A stretch of DNA of 64,000 nt from Bog-473 sp963730785 (lineage in GTDB: Bacteria; Actinomycetota; Acidimicrobiia; Acidimicrobiales; RAAP-2): contig CAVSTF010000015.1 in assembly GCA_963730785.1 (NCBI GenBank), positions 558,001-622,000 on the forward strand. The letters run 5' to 3'. Position numbers and translations under genes: made by a program. How positions within the stretch are numbered: position 1 is the first letter of the stretch; every line of letters starts with the position of its first letter. This document shows, in pieces, positions 44,475 to 53,365 of this stretch. A model generated the notes under the pieces. It was not told where the DNA came from. It searched no databases and worked only from the letters and a program-made list of their open reading frames with translations.

Positions 44475-45638
44475 ATGACGAAGCGCCTAGAAGTTGCCGC
44501 ACTCGTTGACGCGGCATGCACTCGTGTCGGGAGCGACGATTTCGGCCAACCCACCTGGCAGGAGGGTCTCTCCGTGCTGATTGAGTCCCTCAATGGCGAT
44601 GCACACCTCAACGATCTCGGCCGCGAGGTATTCACCGATCAACTGGTCGACTATCTCGCCAATCGGCTGGAGATTGAGCAGTGGTATTCGCGTCATCCGG
44701 AAATCGAAGAGGAAGAGATCACCGCTCCCCTCTTTGGCCTGGGTCTGCCTCGAACGGGCTCGACCGCTCTCAGTTTCTTGCTGGCGCAGGACGTCCAACG
44801 CCGCACCCTGCGAACCTGGGAGGCGGCCCGACCATGCCCTCCGCCCGAATCCGCCACCGAGCACAGTGATCCACGAATTGCGGAGGCACAGGTGGGCATC
44901 GACCTCACCAACGCCATGTTTCCAGATTTCGTCGGCATGCTCCCCACCAGCGCTGACGGACCACAGGAGTGTTTGCTCCTGATGGCAATGGATTTCCGCT
45001 CACAGGTCTTTGAAGGCATGGCATTCGTTCCGACCTACAGCGACTGGTTACTGCAGTGCGACATGGTGCCGGCCTATGAATTTCACAAGCGAGTGCTCAA
45101 GCTGCTGCAGTGGCATTGCCCGCCCACTCGGTGGTGGCTCAAGTCGCCAGCGCATATGCACTCGATTCGAGCTCTCAACATGGTCTATCCAACCGCCAAA
45201 TTCGTCATCACGCATCGCTCGGTGACCGAAGTCCTGCCCTCGGTCTCCGCGCTCACTGAGGCGCTGTCAACCGTCCTATCCGAGCAACCTGACCCATTGC
45301 TCCTCGGACCGCACAACGCCTCCTTGTGGGCCGAGGCCCTGCATCGATTTGTTGATTTCCGTGATGACTCCGACCCCGCACGCTTTTTCGATGTCTCGTT
45401 CGAAGACATGCAGGTTGACCCGATAGCGGCAGTCGACCGGCTCTACGACGCACTGGGGGACGAGCTCTCGGTGGAGGCCCGCCAACTCATGCAGCAATGG
45501 TGGATCGACAGCTCGGCCAATCGACATGCGTCGAATGCGAGCCCCGAGAGATTCGGATTGAGCCAATCGGCGCTCACCGAACAGTTCAACTTCTATCACC
45601 AACGTTTTGGCATTGGGCCACGACAAAGTGCCAGTTGA
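44475..45638 (+). CDS. PAPS-dependent sulfotransferase
   Basis: 387-aa sulfotransferase family protein that transfers sulfate from PAPS to a hydroxyl group. The 5'-phosphosulfate loop is LFGLGLPRTGSTALSFLL (PRTGST at residues 92-97); the 3'-phosphate site is KFVITHRSVTEVLPSVSAL, with Arg and Ser in the usual places. A WWLKSPAHMHSI segment matches the Stf-like group of actinobacteria. The following genes encode the whole PAPS supply (cysD, cysNC), which strongly suggests a dedicated sulfonation pathway. Confidence 0.87.
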   Translation: MTKRLEVAALVDAACTRVGSDDFGQPTWQEGLSVLIESLNGDAHLNDLGREVFTDQLVDYLANRLEIEQWYSRHPEIEEEEITAPLFGLGLPRTGSTALSFLLAQDVQRRTLRTWEAARPCPPPESATEHSDPRIAEAQVGIDLTNAMFPDFVGMLPTSADGPQECLLLMAMDFRSQVFEGMAFVPTYSDWLLQCDMVPAYEFHKRVLKLLQWHCPPTRWWLKSPAHMHSIRALNMVYPTAKFVITHRSVTEVLPSVSALTEALSTVLSEQPDPLLLGPHNASLWAEALHRFVDFRDDSDPARFFDVSFEDMQVDPIAAVDRLYDALGDELSVEARQLMQQWWIDSSANRHASNASPERFGLSQSALTEQFNFYHQRFGIGPRQSAS

Positions 45639-46561
45639 TGCAGTGTCGACAACTGCGGTGATCGATCTCACGCATCTTGATCGGCTGGAAGCCGAAAGCA
45701 TCCACATCATGAGGGAGACGGTGGCCGAATGTGAACGGCCCGTCATGCTGTACTCGCTCGGCAAAGACAGCTCCGTGATGTTGCATCTGGCCCAGAAAGC
45801 CTTTTACCCGTCGACACCACCATTCCCGCTCCTCCACGTGGACACCACCTGGAAATTCCGGGCCATGTATGAGATGCGGAATCAGATCGCGGCCAACACC
45901 GGCCAGGAGCTGTTGGTCTACCAAAATCCCGAATGCATCCGACTGGGGATCAATCCGTTCGAACATGGTTCCGCCGTACACACCGATATGTGGAAGACCC
46001 AGGGGCTCAAACGGGCATTGGATCACTACCGATTCGATGCTGCCTTTGGTGGTGCTCGTCGGGATGAGGAGAAATCGCGGGCCAAGGAGCGAATCTTCAG
46101 TCTTCGCTCCTCGCAACACCGATGGGATCCAAAGCGCCAGCGGCCGGAATTGTGGCGCACCTATAACGTGCGGCGCAGCGCTGGGGAGTCACTATCGAGT
46201 CTTCCCGCTCTCCAATTGGACCGAATTGGATGTGTGGCAATACATCTATCGGGAACAGCTCCCGATCGTTCCTCTTTACCTGGCGGCAATTCGCCCCGTG
46301 GTCCAACGCAACGGGGTCTGGATCATGGTCGACGACGATCGGATGCCATTGAACGCTGGGGAATCTCCTGAATATCGAAGTGTTCGTTTTCGCACCCTGG
46401 GCTGTTATCCACTCACTGGCGCGGTCGAGAGTGACGCCACCACTTTGCCGGCCGTCATTCAAGAGATGCTGGTGGCCACCACTTCCGAACGCGAAGGAAG
46501 GGTCATCGACTTCGATTCGTCCGCCTCAATGGAAATGAAAAAACAGGATGGTTATTTCTGA
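45628..46561 (+). pseudogene. cysD: Sulfate adenylyltransferase subunit 2, frameshifted
   Basis: Catalytic subunit of ATP sulfurylase, sulfate plus ATP to APS. The first frame gives ERPVMLYSLGKDSSVMLHL (PP-loop SxGKDS), FPLLHVDTTWKF, AFGGARRDEEKSRAKERIFS and RPELWRTYNVRRSAGES; the +1 frame continues RVFPLSNWTELDVWQYI, PLYLAAIRPVV and GCYPLTGAVESDA to 46561. Dropping one base near 46192 gives GES-Y-RVFPLSNW, the normal wording. GTG 45628 (inside the sulfotransferase end) is the likely start. The stop overlaps cysNC as TGATG. Very probably a functional gene with a sequence error. Confidence 0.9.
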
Positions 46562-48465
46562 TGACCATCGCCGACGTCGACCTCATCGCCACCGATATTG
46601 ACGCCTATCTTCAATCACAAGAACGCAAGGGCATGCTCCGCTTCATCACTTGCGGCAGCGTGGACGACGGTAAGAGCACGCTGATTGGGCGGATGCTCTA
46701 TGAGGCACATACGGTATTTGAGGACCAACTTTCCGCTCTCGCCATCGACTCTCGGCAAGTAGGGACGCAGGGTGGCGATCTGGACTTTGCCCTCCTGGTC
46801 GACGGGCTGGCGGCTGAACGCGAACAAGGCATCACTATTGATGTTGCCTATCGTTTCTTTGCGACGGACCGCAGGAAATTCATTGTGGCCGACACTCCGG
46901 GCCACGAGCAGTACACCCGAAATATGGTGACGGGTGCGTCCACCGCCGACGCCGCCGTGGTCCTCATCGACGCCCGCAAGGGGATGCTGACCCAGACACG
47001 TCGCCACACCTATCTCGCATCGCTTCTGGGCATTCGACACATTGTGGTCGCCATCAACAAGCTTGATCTGGTTGATTTCTCTCAGCAGGTGTTCGACGAA
47101 ATAGAGGCCGAGTACAGGGTATTCGCCGACGAACTCGGGCTACACGACGTTGCCTGCATTCCGGTCTCAGCGCTACGTGGCACGAATATCGTCGCTGCGA
47201 GTGCTGATACTCCTTGGTATCAGGGCCCGACCTTGCTGGCCCACCTCGAAAGCATTGAGGTCGACGACAATCTCCGCCGTCAACCGTTTCGGATGCCAGT
47301 GCAGTGGGTCAACCGTCCAGATTTGGACTTCCGGGGGTTCTCGGGAGTCATTGTGGGTGGTTCAATCCATCCCGGATCTGCCGTTCGAGTCGTGCCCTCT
47401 GGTCAGACCAGCACCATTGCGCGAATCTGCACCTATGACGGTGATCTTGACCGAGCAATCGCTGGACAATCGGTGACGGTGGTCTTGGACGACGAGATCG
47501 ACGTCAGTCGAGGCGACCTGCTTTGCGCCATTGACGAGCCGGCCGAAATTGCTGACCAATTTGAAGCCAATGTCATCTGGATGCATGAAGAATCCATGCG
47601 GCCTGGCCGCTCGTATTGGCTCAAGCTCGGAACAGTCACCGTTGGCGTCACGCTGTCGCAACCCAAATATCGCGTCAATGTCAACACGATGGAGCACCTG
47701 GCCACGCGGACGCTCGGATTGAACGAGATCGGCGTCTGCACCATCACCACGGACCGACTCATTCCCTTTGACCCCTACGTACGAAATCGCGACACGGGCG
47801 GGTTCGTGCTCATCGATCGATTGACGAATGCCACCGTGGGGGCCGGGCTGCTCAATTTCTCGCTCCGGCGGTCCCAAAATGTCCATTGGCAAGCGGTCGA
47901 GCTCAACGCGTCCGACCGCACCACGCTCAAAGGGCATGGCCCTGGCGTGGTCTGGTTTACGGGCATCTCCGGAGCTGGCAAATCCACGGTGGCCAACCGA
48001 CTGGAGGTGCTGCTCCACGCGCATGGGATCCACACCTATCTACTGGATGGCGACAATGTGCGCCATGGCCTCAACCGGGATTTGGGCTTCACGGAGAGCG
48101 ATCGAATCGAAAACATCCGCCGGGTGGCCGAAGTGGCTCGGCTGATGAGCGAGGCCGGGCTGGTGGTGTTGGTCTCTTTTATCTCTCCGTTTGGCGCCGA
48201 GCGTCAGTTCGCCCGTGACCTCATTGGGGAGGGTCGCTTTTGCGAGGTGTTCGTCGACACCAGCCTGGAAGTGGCAGAGAGTAGGGACACCAAGGGGCTC
48301 TACCGGAAGGCCCGCTCGGGTGAGCTACCCAATTTCACCGGGATTGACTCACCCTACGAAGCGCCCGAATCCCCTGAGTTCCGAATCGACACGGCGACTT
48401 GCACCCCCGAAGAAGCGGCCGATTCGCTGCATCAGCTGCTGCGCTCGATGGGTATTGCACCCTGA
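46561..48465 (+). CDS. cysNC: Bifunctional sulfate adenylyltransferase GTPase / APS kinase
   Basis: 634-aa fusion. The N-terminal ~430 residues are the CysN GTPase: G1 GSVDDGKSTLIGRM, G3 DTPGHEQYTRNM, G4 NKLD, followed by two beta-barrels. The C-terminal ~195 residues are the APS kinase: P-loop GISGAGKSTVANRL, LDGDNVRHGLNRDLGF, and VFVDTSLEVAESRDTKGLYRKAR. With CysD it makes PAPS from sulfate. No cysH, cysI or sulfate transporter is nearby, so the product goes to sulfonation rather than obviously to cysteine synthesis. Confidence 0.95.
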   Translation: MTIADVDLIATDIDAYLQSQERKGMLRFITCGSVDDGKSTLIGRMLYEAHTVFEDQLSALAIDSRQVGTQGGDLDFALLVDGLAAEREQGITIDVAYRFFATDRRKFIVADTPGHEQYTRNMVTGASTADAAVVLIDARKGMLTQTRRHTYLASLLGIRHIVVAINKLDLVDFSQQVFDEIEAEYRVFADELGLHDVACIPVSALRGTNIVAASADTPWYQGPTLLAHLESIEVDDNLRRQPFRMPVQWVNRPDLDFRGFSGVIVGGSIHPGSAVRVVPSGQTSTIARICTYDGDLDRAIAGQSVTVVLDDEIDVSRGDLLCAIDEPAEIADQFEANVIWMHEESMRPGRSYWLKLGTVTVGVTLSQPKYRVNVNTMEHLATRTLGLNEIGVCTITTDRLIPFDPYVRNRDTGGFVLIDRLTNATVGAGLLNFSLRRSQNVHWQAVELNASDRTTLKGHGPGVVWFTGISGAGKSTVANRLEVLLHAHGIHTYLLDGDNVRHGLNRDLGFTESDRIENIRRVAEVARLMSEAGLVVLVSFISPFGAERQFARDLIGEGRFCEVFVDTSLEVAESRDTKGLYRKARSGELPNFTGIDSPYEAPESPEFRIDTATCTPEEAADSLHQLLRSMGIAP

Positions 48466-48487
48466 ACTCGCGGGTGAGCCCCTTCCA

Positions 48488-49465
48488 ATGGTTACCGTGG
48501 GCGCCGTGAACGGAGCCGCTATTCGTATAAGTCCGGCGTGGGACGACCCCTCGGGAGTGGTTGAACTGATTCGTAGTGCCGGTCCGTTTTGGCCCCTGGC
48601 CAACTACGCCGCCAGCGATGCCGAAATGGCGGCGCTTGGCCGCGAGCGGGTCTCATTTACTCCGCCATGGTTCCGTCAGGATTTCGCCCGTGAGTCGCAG
48701 GTGCTCGTGCCGGGAGCAGATGCGCTTCTCGCCAATGAACGGTTCGCTCACGGAGCCCAGCAACTGGCCGGCGGAACGGATGCCGTCGTTCGCCCACAAG
48801 CGGTGTACGTCAACGTGATGGCTCCTACGCCCTTCTCGTTCCCGCCACATTTGGACATCCCGGCGTTTCGAGGCTTCACGCGAGCGACGCAGCCAGTATG
48901 GCTCTTGAAGACGATGAAGACGTCAGGACTCTTCGAGGAGTGGCGGACGAAGATCGCGACCGCAGTGTCATGGTTTTACGGCGGTGTCGGTGGCGACTTC
49001 CACTATTGGCCCGACGGCCCCACTGGCTCAATGGCCGTCGAACGTTCCCCCTATGGCAATGTCAGCGTGCTGGCCGACAACGAAGTCACCTTCCACGGTG
49101 TGTCCGCTCTCGGCGATCCTGAAGCCACCATGCCTGAGGGACTCAATCGCGAGTCTCGGCTCGTTCGCGGCGAATCCGACTGGGAAGTCCATGACGCCGA
49201 TGGTGTCGCTCAAGCCCATTTCTCTGACGACGAGGTCCGAATCACTGTCTCCTGGAAGGCCGACATCTTCGCCAACGCCAAGGAGGCGGCGATGCACGAC
49301 GCCGGCGACAATGCCCTCACTCTCGAGACCGTGGTGGAGCTCTTCCAGACAGATTTGGCTGCTCGAGGGATCCAGGTCGGCACACCGAGCGATCCACTGG
49401 CTGACCAAGGTTGGATCTCTACCCTGGCCTCCACCTATCAGGACCTGGCTCCCCAGATGCCCTGA
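48488..49465 (+). CDS. Putative 2-oxoglutarate/Fe(II)-dependent dioxygenase-like protein
   Basis: About 325 aa, no certain family. It shows the order of residues expected for a double-stranded beta-helix 2OG oxygenase: HLD at 121-123 (PPHLDIPAF), a distal His203 in NEVTFHGVSALGD, and Arg251 in VRITVSWKADIF where 2OG would bind. The region SVLADN before His203 is also typical. It follows cysNC by 22 bp on the same strand and probably completes the sulfonation cluster. The oxygenase assignment is inference from motif spacing; it may act on the sulfonated product or its precursor. Confidence 0.5.
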   Translation: MVTVGAVNGAAIRISPAWDDPSGVVELIRSAGPFWPLANYAASDAEMAALGRERVSFTPPWFRQDFARESQVLVPGADALLANERFAHGAQQLAGGTDAVVRPQAVYVNVMAPTPFSFPPHLDIPAFRGFTRATQPVWLLKTMKTSGLFEEWRTKIATAVSWFYGGVGGDFHYWPDGPTGSMAVERSPYGNVSVLADNEVTFHGVSALGDPEATMPEGLNRESRLVRGESDWEVHDADGVAQAHFSDDEVRITVSWKADIFANAKEAAMHDAGDNALTLETVVELFQTDLAARGIQVGTPSDPLADQGWISTLASTYQDLAPQMP

Positions 49466-49540
49466 GCTCCCTCGGTGGGTCGTAGAGTGGCGTATCCCAA
49501 TGGTGCATCTCGCACCACCCAGCTAAGAGCAAGGACCTCG

Positions 49541-51211
49541 GTGGCCGAGCCGACCACGGAACAACCGATCACCTTCGCCGAGCTGGGCCTGCGCGCCGAG
49601 CTGCTCGACGCGCTCACGGCACTGGGCTACGAGGAACCAACACCGATTCAGGCGGCGGCCATCCCAGTCCTACTCAAGGGACAGGACATGCTCGGGCAGG
49701 CTGCCACCGGCACAGGTAAAACGGCGGCGTTCGCCCTCCCAATCCTGCAGTTGCTTCCCACCGGCGAGAGAGGCAAAGAGCCCATTGCCTTGGTCTTGGT
49801 GCCCACTCGTGAGCTCGCCATGCAGGTCTCTGAGGCCCTTCACCACTACGGCCGCCAGCTTGGGGTCCGCGTCGTCCCGATCTATGGCGGCCAGCCCATA
49901 GGTCGCCAACTTCGTTCCCTCGAAGTTGGCGTCGACGTGATCGTGGCCACGCCGGGCCGTGCGCTCGATCACTTACGGCGACGCTCGCTACGGCTGGCGT
50001 CGCTTCAGGTGATGGTGCTCGACGAGGCCGACGAAATGCTCGATATGGGCTTTGCCGAAGATCTCGAGGCGATCTTCGCCGAGACGCCCTCAAGCCGTCA
50101 GACGGTGCTCTTTTCGGCCACACTCCCCAAACGCATTGACTCCATCGCCCGCAAGCACCTCCGCGACCCCGCCCACATCCGCATCGGCGACGAAGTGCGC
50201 AGCGGTGATGACGCGCCACGAGTGCGGCACTCCGCCTACGTCGTCCAACGCGCCCACAAAGCGGCCGCCCTCGGACGAATCCTCGACGTGGAATCGCCGA
50301 CTGCCGCACTCGTCTTCTGCCGAACCCGTGAGGCAGTGGACAGTCTCACCGAAACGCTCAACGGCCGTGGCTACCGCTCCGAGGCCCTGCACGGCGGGAT
50401 GAGCCAGGAGCAGCGGGACCGGGTGATGGGACGCTTGCGAGGCGGGACCGCCGACCTCCTTATCGCCACCGACGTCGCCGCACGTGGTCTCGATATCGAA
50501 CAGCTTTCCCACGTCATCAACTACGACGTCCCTTCCTCGGTGGACACGTACGTCCACCGCATGGGACGGGTGGGCCGCGCCGGGCGAGAGGGCGTGGCCA
50601 TCACGCTGTCGGAACCGCGCGAACACCGGATGCTCAAAACGATTGAGCAGGTGACCAAGCACAAGATCACGGTCGAAAAGCTCCCAACAGTGGCGGACCT
50701 TCGTGAGCGTCGACTGGACCTCACCCGGGCCGCCCTGCGCGAAAGCCTTCTGGGTGACGACCTGGACAGCTTTCGGGTGGTCGTCGAGTCGCTGGCCGAG
50801 GAATTCGACGTCATGGAAGTGGCACTCGCCGCGGTCAATTTGGCGCATGCCGCCATTGGTGGGCCGGACGATGAGGAGGACATCCCTGACGTGGTCGTCT
50901 CGACGCCAAGCAAGGGCAAGGCCCGCGACGATCGCCCCAACCGGAGCCAGCGGGCCACTGCCGGCGGTGGGGCCGGGAAGACTCGGCTGTACGTCAGCCT
51001 CGGACGCGAGTCGGGACTGCGGCCTCAGGACCTCGTTGGAGCCATCACGGGCGAGACGAGTCTCAGCGGTCGAGACATCGGCTCTATTGAGATTTCCGGG
51101 CGCTTCTCCCTGGTCGACGTACCGGAAGGCTCAGCCGACGAAGTGATCTCGGCGCTACGAGACACCAAAATCCGTGGCAAGAAGGCCACGGTACGTCGGG
51201 AGCGGTTCTAG
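49541..51211 (+). CDS. DEAD-box ATP-dependent RNA helicase
   Basis: About 556 aa, CsdA/DeaD type. Q motif FAELGLRAELLDALTALGYEEPTPIQ, motif I ATGTGKTAAFALP, Ia PTRELAMQV, II VLDEADEMLD, III FSATLPKR, V IATDVAARGLDIE, VI YVHRMGRVGRAGREG. The C-terminal ~75 residues (TRLYVSLGRESGLRPQDLVGAI) are the DbpA-like RNA-binding domain. GTG 49541 is fixed by AAGGA at 49531-49535; a longer reading from 49475 lacks a ribosome site. Its TAG shares CTAG (51208-51211) with the convergent TetR gene. Confidence 0.94.
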   Translation: MAEPTTEQPITFAELGLRAELLDALTALGYEEPTPIQAAAIPVLLKGQDMLGQAATGTGKTAAFALPILQLLPTGERGKEPIALVLVPTRELAMQVSEALHHYGRQLGVRVVPIYGGQPIGRQLRSLEVGVDVIVATPGRALDHLRRRSLRLASLQVMVLDEADEMLDMGFAEDLEAIFAETPSSRQTVLFSATLPKRIDSIARKHLRDPAHIRIGDEVRSGDDAPRVRHSAYVVQRAHKAAALGRILDVESPTAALVFCRTREAVDSLTETLNGRGYRSEALHGGMSQEQRDRVMGRLRGGTADLLIATDVAARGLDIEQLSHVINYDVPSSVDTYVHRMGRVGRAGREGVAITLSEPREHRMLKTIEQVTKHKITVEKLPTVADLRERRLDLTRAALRESLLGDDLDSFRVVVESLAEEFDVMEVALAAVNLAHAAIGGPDDEEDIPDVVVSTPSKGKARDDRPNRSQRATAGGGAGKTRLYVSLGRESGLRPQDLVGAITGETSLSGRDIGSIEISGRFSLVDVPEGSADEVISALRDTKIRGKKATVRRERF

Positions 51212-51777
51212 CCCGGACGCAGGCCGTCCTGCATGATGGCCAGAAGGCGAGTGGTCCTCTCATCATCCGCTCGTGATTGGCAGATCGAATAGGCGGTCCC
51301 CGTCAACACAGCCATCACATCATCGACACTGATGTCGCTTCGCACGGCGCCAGCCCGCTGGGCTCGTTGCAAAAGTGTGGCCAGGACCTCAATGAGTGTC
51401 CGCAGGATCGGTGCCTCTCCAACCTGCACGCGCAATCCACTGGAGGTAAGCGCTTCGACGAGGTCCCGCTTGAGTGCACCCTCGCGGGCCAAGCGCTCCA
51501 CGAAGGATGAGAAGGCCAGGCCGGGATCAGGATCTTCGGCCAGGACGCGACCTTCTTCGACCAACTCCCCGATGCGGTCGAAGACGACGGCCTCGAACAG
51601 GGCTTCTTTGGTCGGAAAATGTCGGTACACCGTCCCGGCGCCCACGCCGGCGCGACGGGCAATTTCATCGAGCGACACCTCGGAGCCCTCAGCCCCAAAG
51701 GCAGCGCGGGCGGCTTCCAGCACGCGATCTCGGTTGCGTCGGGCGTCCGGCGCGCAGCGGGCGAGTCGGTCCGTCAT
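51208..51777 (-). CDS. TetR/AcrR family transcriptional regulator
   Basis: 189 aa. HTH VSLDEIARRAGVGAGTVYRHFPTKEALF at ~30-57 and the TetR_C_11-like (SbtR) C-terminal helices. Divergent from the SnoaL-PPOX operon across two 19-bp direct repeats flanking a -10-like hexamer, so it probably represses that operon. Confidence 0.9.
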   Translation of the reverse strand: MTDRLARCAPDARRNRDRVLEAARAAFGAEGSEVSLDEIARRAGVGAGTVYRHFPTKEALFEAVVFDRIGELVEEGRVLAEDPDPGLAFSSFVERLAREGALKRDLVEALTSSGLRVQVGEAPILRTLIEVLATLLQRAQRAGAVRSDISVDDVMAVLTGTAYSICQSRADDERTTRLLAIMQDGLRPG

Positions 51778-51850
51778 CGACGGCCGTTGTCCCGATGCCC
51801 GTGGAGGGGATGTTGAGTCGAGCCATCAGCTACATCTCCTTACCCGTATC

Positions 51851-51896
51851 AAACGGGGCGCTCGTTCCGTATAGTGTAAACGGGGCAGTCGTTCCG
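51851..51896. promoter_or_regulatory. Direct repeats, TetR operator of the SnoaL-PPOX operon
   Basis: AAACGGGGCGCTCGTTCCG at 51851-51869 and AAACGGGGCAGTCGTTCCG at 51878-51896 differ at two bases, 27 bp apart. Each contains AACG...CGTT dyad arms. TATAGT (51870-51875) lies exactly between them and can serve as the -10, so occupancy would block transcription. Confidence 0.75.
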
Positions 51897-51938
51897 GTTA
51901 CATCCGAGAATAGTCCACGACCCTCGGGAGAGATAGCG

Positions 51939-52413
51939 ATGAGTGAACAGACAGACCAGCAAGAGCTTCGAGAATTGATCGCTCGGGACCGGGTGGGTGG
52001 TCTGGTCGACCACTACGTCGCCACGCTGGATCAGCCCAGCACCTTTGACGAGGACTGGGCCCGCTCCCTGTTCACCGAGGATGTCCGGCTGGAGCATGAG
52101 ATCGCCCTTCTCCAGGGCATTGCCGAGGTCGCTGCCGCGCACCGCATGGTCATGAGTCGGTGGGAGCGCACTTTGCACTTCAGCACCAACCATCACATTG
52201 AGATTCGACGGCGACCACGCCCACCTGACGGCCCGACTGATGGCGATCCATGTGCACCCTGGTGAGAACCCACCGGATTCATTGATCGCCGCCAACACTC
52301 TGGAGGCTGACGCTGTTGTCACCAGCAAGGGGTGGCGCTTCAATCGGTTCGCTCCCCGCACCATCTGGCGAACCGGACAATCACCGGATCAACTCCCGAC
52401 GAGCGAAAGTTGA
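51939..52413 (+). pseudogene. SnoaL-like/NTF2-fold protein, frameshifted
   Basis: Small cone-shaped NTF2-fold protein of the SnoaL_4 type, ~157 aa when joined. The first frame gives QELRELIARDRVGGLVDHYV, FDEDWARSLFTEDVRLEHE and LHFSTNHHIEI; the +1 frame continues DGDHAHLTARLMAIHVHPG and SKGWRFNRFAPRTIWRTG. Removing one base near 52203 gives HHIE-FDGDHAHL. GGGAGAG precedes ATG. It is followed by the PPOX gene in the same operon and controlled by the divergent TetR. Substrate unknown. Confidence 0.78.
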
Positions 52414-52421
52414 GCGAGACC

Positions 52422-52857
52422 ATGCCCCCACTTCCACCGGAGCTTCGCGAGCTCATCGAATCTGGACCAATGGCCCATCTGGGCACCATCAACAGCGACG
52501 GGAGTCCCCATGCGACCGTCATTTGGGTGGGACTGGACGGCGACGAACTGGTAAGTACCCACATGCGAGACAACGTCAAACTCAGAAACATCAGACGCGA
52601 CCCTCGAGTCGTACTCTCGTTCGACGTGCCGAGGGAGCCCGGAGTGTGGATCAACCCATATGCGGTCATTTACGCCACGGCGACGGTTGAACCCAGCATC
52701 CGCATATGGGAACTGATGACCAAACACGCGAAGGTCTACGTCTCGCCTGATGCTGAAGTACCCCAGCCCCGAAGGAGCCGAGCCGGGATTCATTGTCAGG
52801 TACTCAATCACGCGAATCGGTGGCATCGGCCCATGGATGACAACCACTGCGGTCTGA
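52422..52857 (+). pseudogene. PPOX-class F420-dependent (split-barrel) oxidoreductase, frameshifted
   Basis: About 145 aa when joined. MAHLGTINSDGSPHATVIWVGLDGDELV, VKLRNIRRDPRVVLSFD and WINPYAVIYATATVE are the flavin/deazaflavin split-barrel blocks. In the first frame the end becomes PQPRRSRAGIHCQV and runs on to 52943; dropping one base near 52758 instead gives YPSPEGAEPGFIVRY, ITRIGGIGPWM and a stop at 52855-52857, exactly as in the family. So the gene ends at 52857. It lies 8 bp after the SnoaL gene. Confidence 0.78.
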
Positions 52858-52879
52858 CCTATGTAACTAAAGACCCGCC

Positions 52880-53242
52880 TCAGGTTGGCGTATTGAGAAT
52901 GATGATCAACGTATCGATTCTCCCATCGCGCACGGTGAAGTAGTTGGTGAGGATCAACTCGTCAGGGAGGTTGGTCTTATCGAAGTCGCCGTCGTAGCGC
53001 CCACGAACGATGACCTGATCCCGGTGGTCGATGACTTCGGTCACTTCAATGCTGACGTGATCACCAACCATCTCCTTGGCCACCCAATCCCGGATGGCCT
53101 CGATGCCCCAGAACTCGCGATGGGCGTCGTTCACCAACGCATGGGGAGCAAAGGTGGCGACGATGGCCTCCTCATCAAATGCATTGACTGCCGCAATGTG
53201 TTCGGCGACGACGCCAGACAACAGGTTTGTGCTCTCGTTCAC
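52880..53242 (-). CDS. SnoaL/nuclear transport factor 2-like protein
   Basis: 120 aa. VVAEHIAAVNAFDEEAIVATFAPHALVNDAHREFWGIEAIRDWVAKE is the NTF2-like cone fold; DELILTNYFTVRDGRIDTLIIIL closes it. GTG 53242 is set by GAGAGGA upstream; a longer frame to 53410 would run through the regulatory region. It is divergent from MerR and has a CTTGACCC promoter element matching that of merR, so it is a likely MerR target. Confidence 0.82.
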   Translation of the reverse strand: MNESTNLLSGVVAEHIAAVNAFDEEAIVATFAPHALVNDAHREFWGIEAIRDWVAKEMVGDHVSIEVTEVIDHRDQVIVRGRYDGDFDKTNLPDELILTNYFTVRDGRIDTLIIILNTPT

Positions 53243-53303
53243 GTTGATCCTCTCTCTTCCACCCCATGCGGTGGTGTTGACCACATTGCGCGATCCAGGT
53301 GCT

Positions 53304-53352
53304 GGAGGGTCAAGCCCCGAAAACGCCCTTGACCCTCCTGCAGGGGGAGGGT
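53304..53352. promoter_or_regulatory. Divergent MerR-controlled promoter region
   Basis: GGAGGGTCAAG (53304-53314) pairs with CTTGACCCTCC (53328-53338), an 11-bp inverted repeat; ACCCTCC (53332-53338) pairs again with GGAGGGT (53346-53352), 7 bp. TTGACC thus appears as a -35 on both strands (53329-53334 plus, 53308-53313 minus). The second dyad lies between -35 and -10 of merR, where MerR proteins twist long-spaced promoters. Confidence 0.65.
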
Positions 53353-53365
53353 GAAGACTGGAGGT

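Noticed and set aside
53351..53365. GTG at 53351 as start of MerR
   Set aside because: The GGAGG directly abuts it, leaving no spacing, and the HTH begins right after the ATG at 53366.
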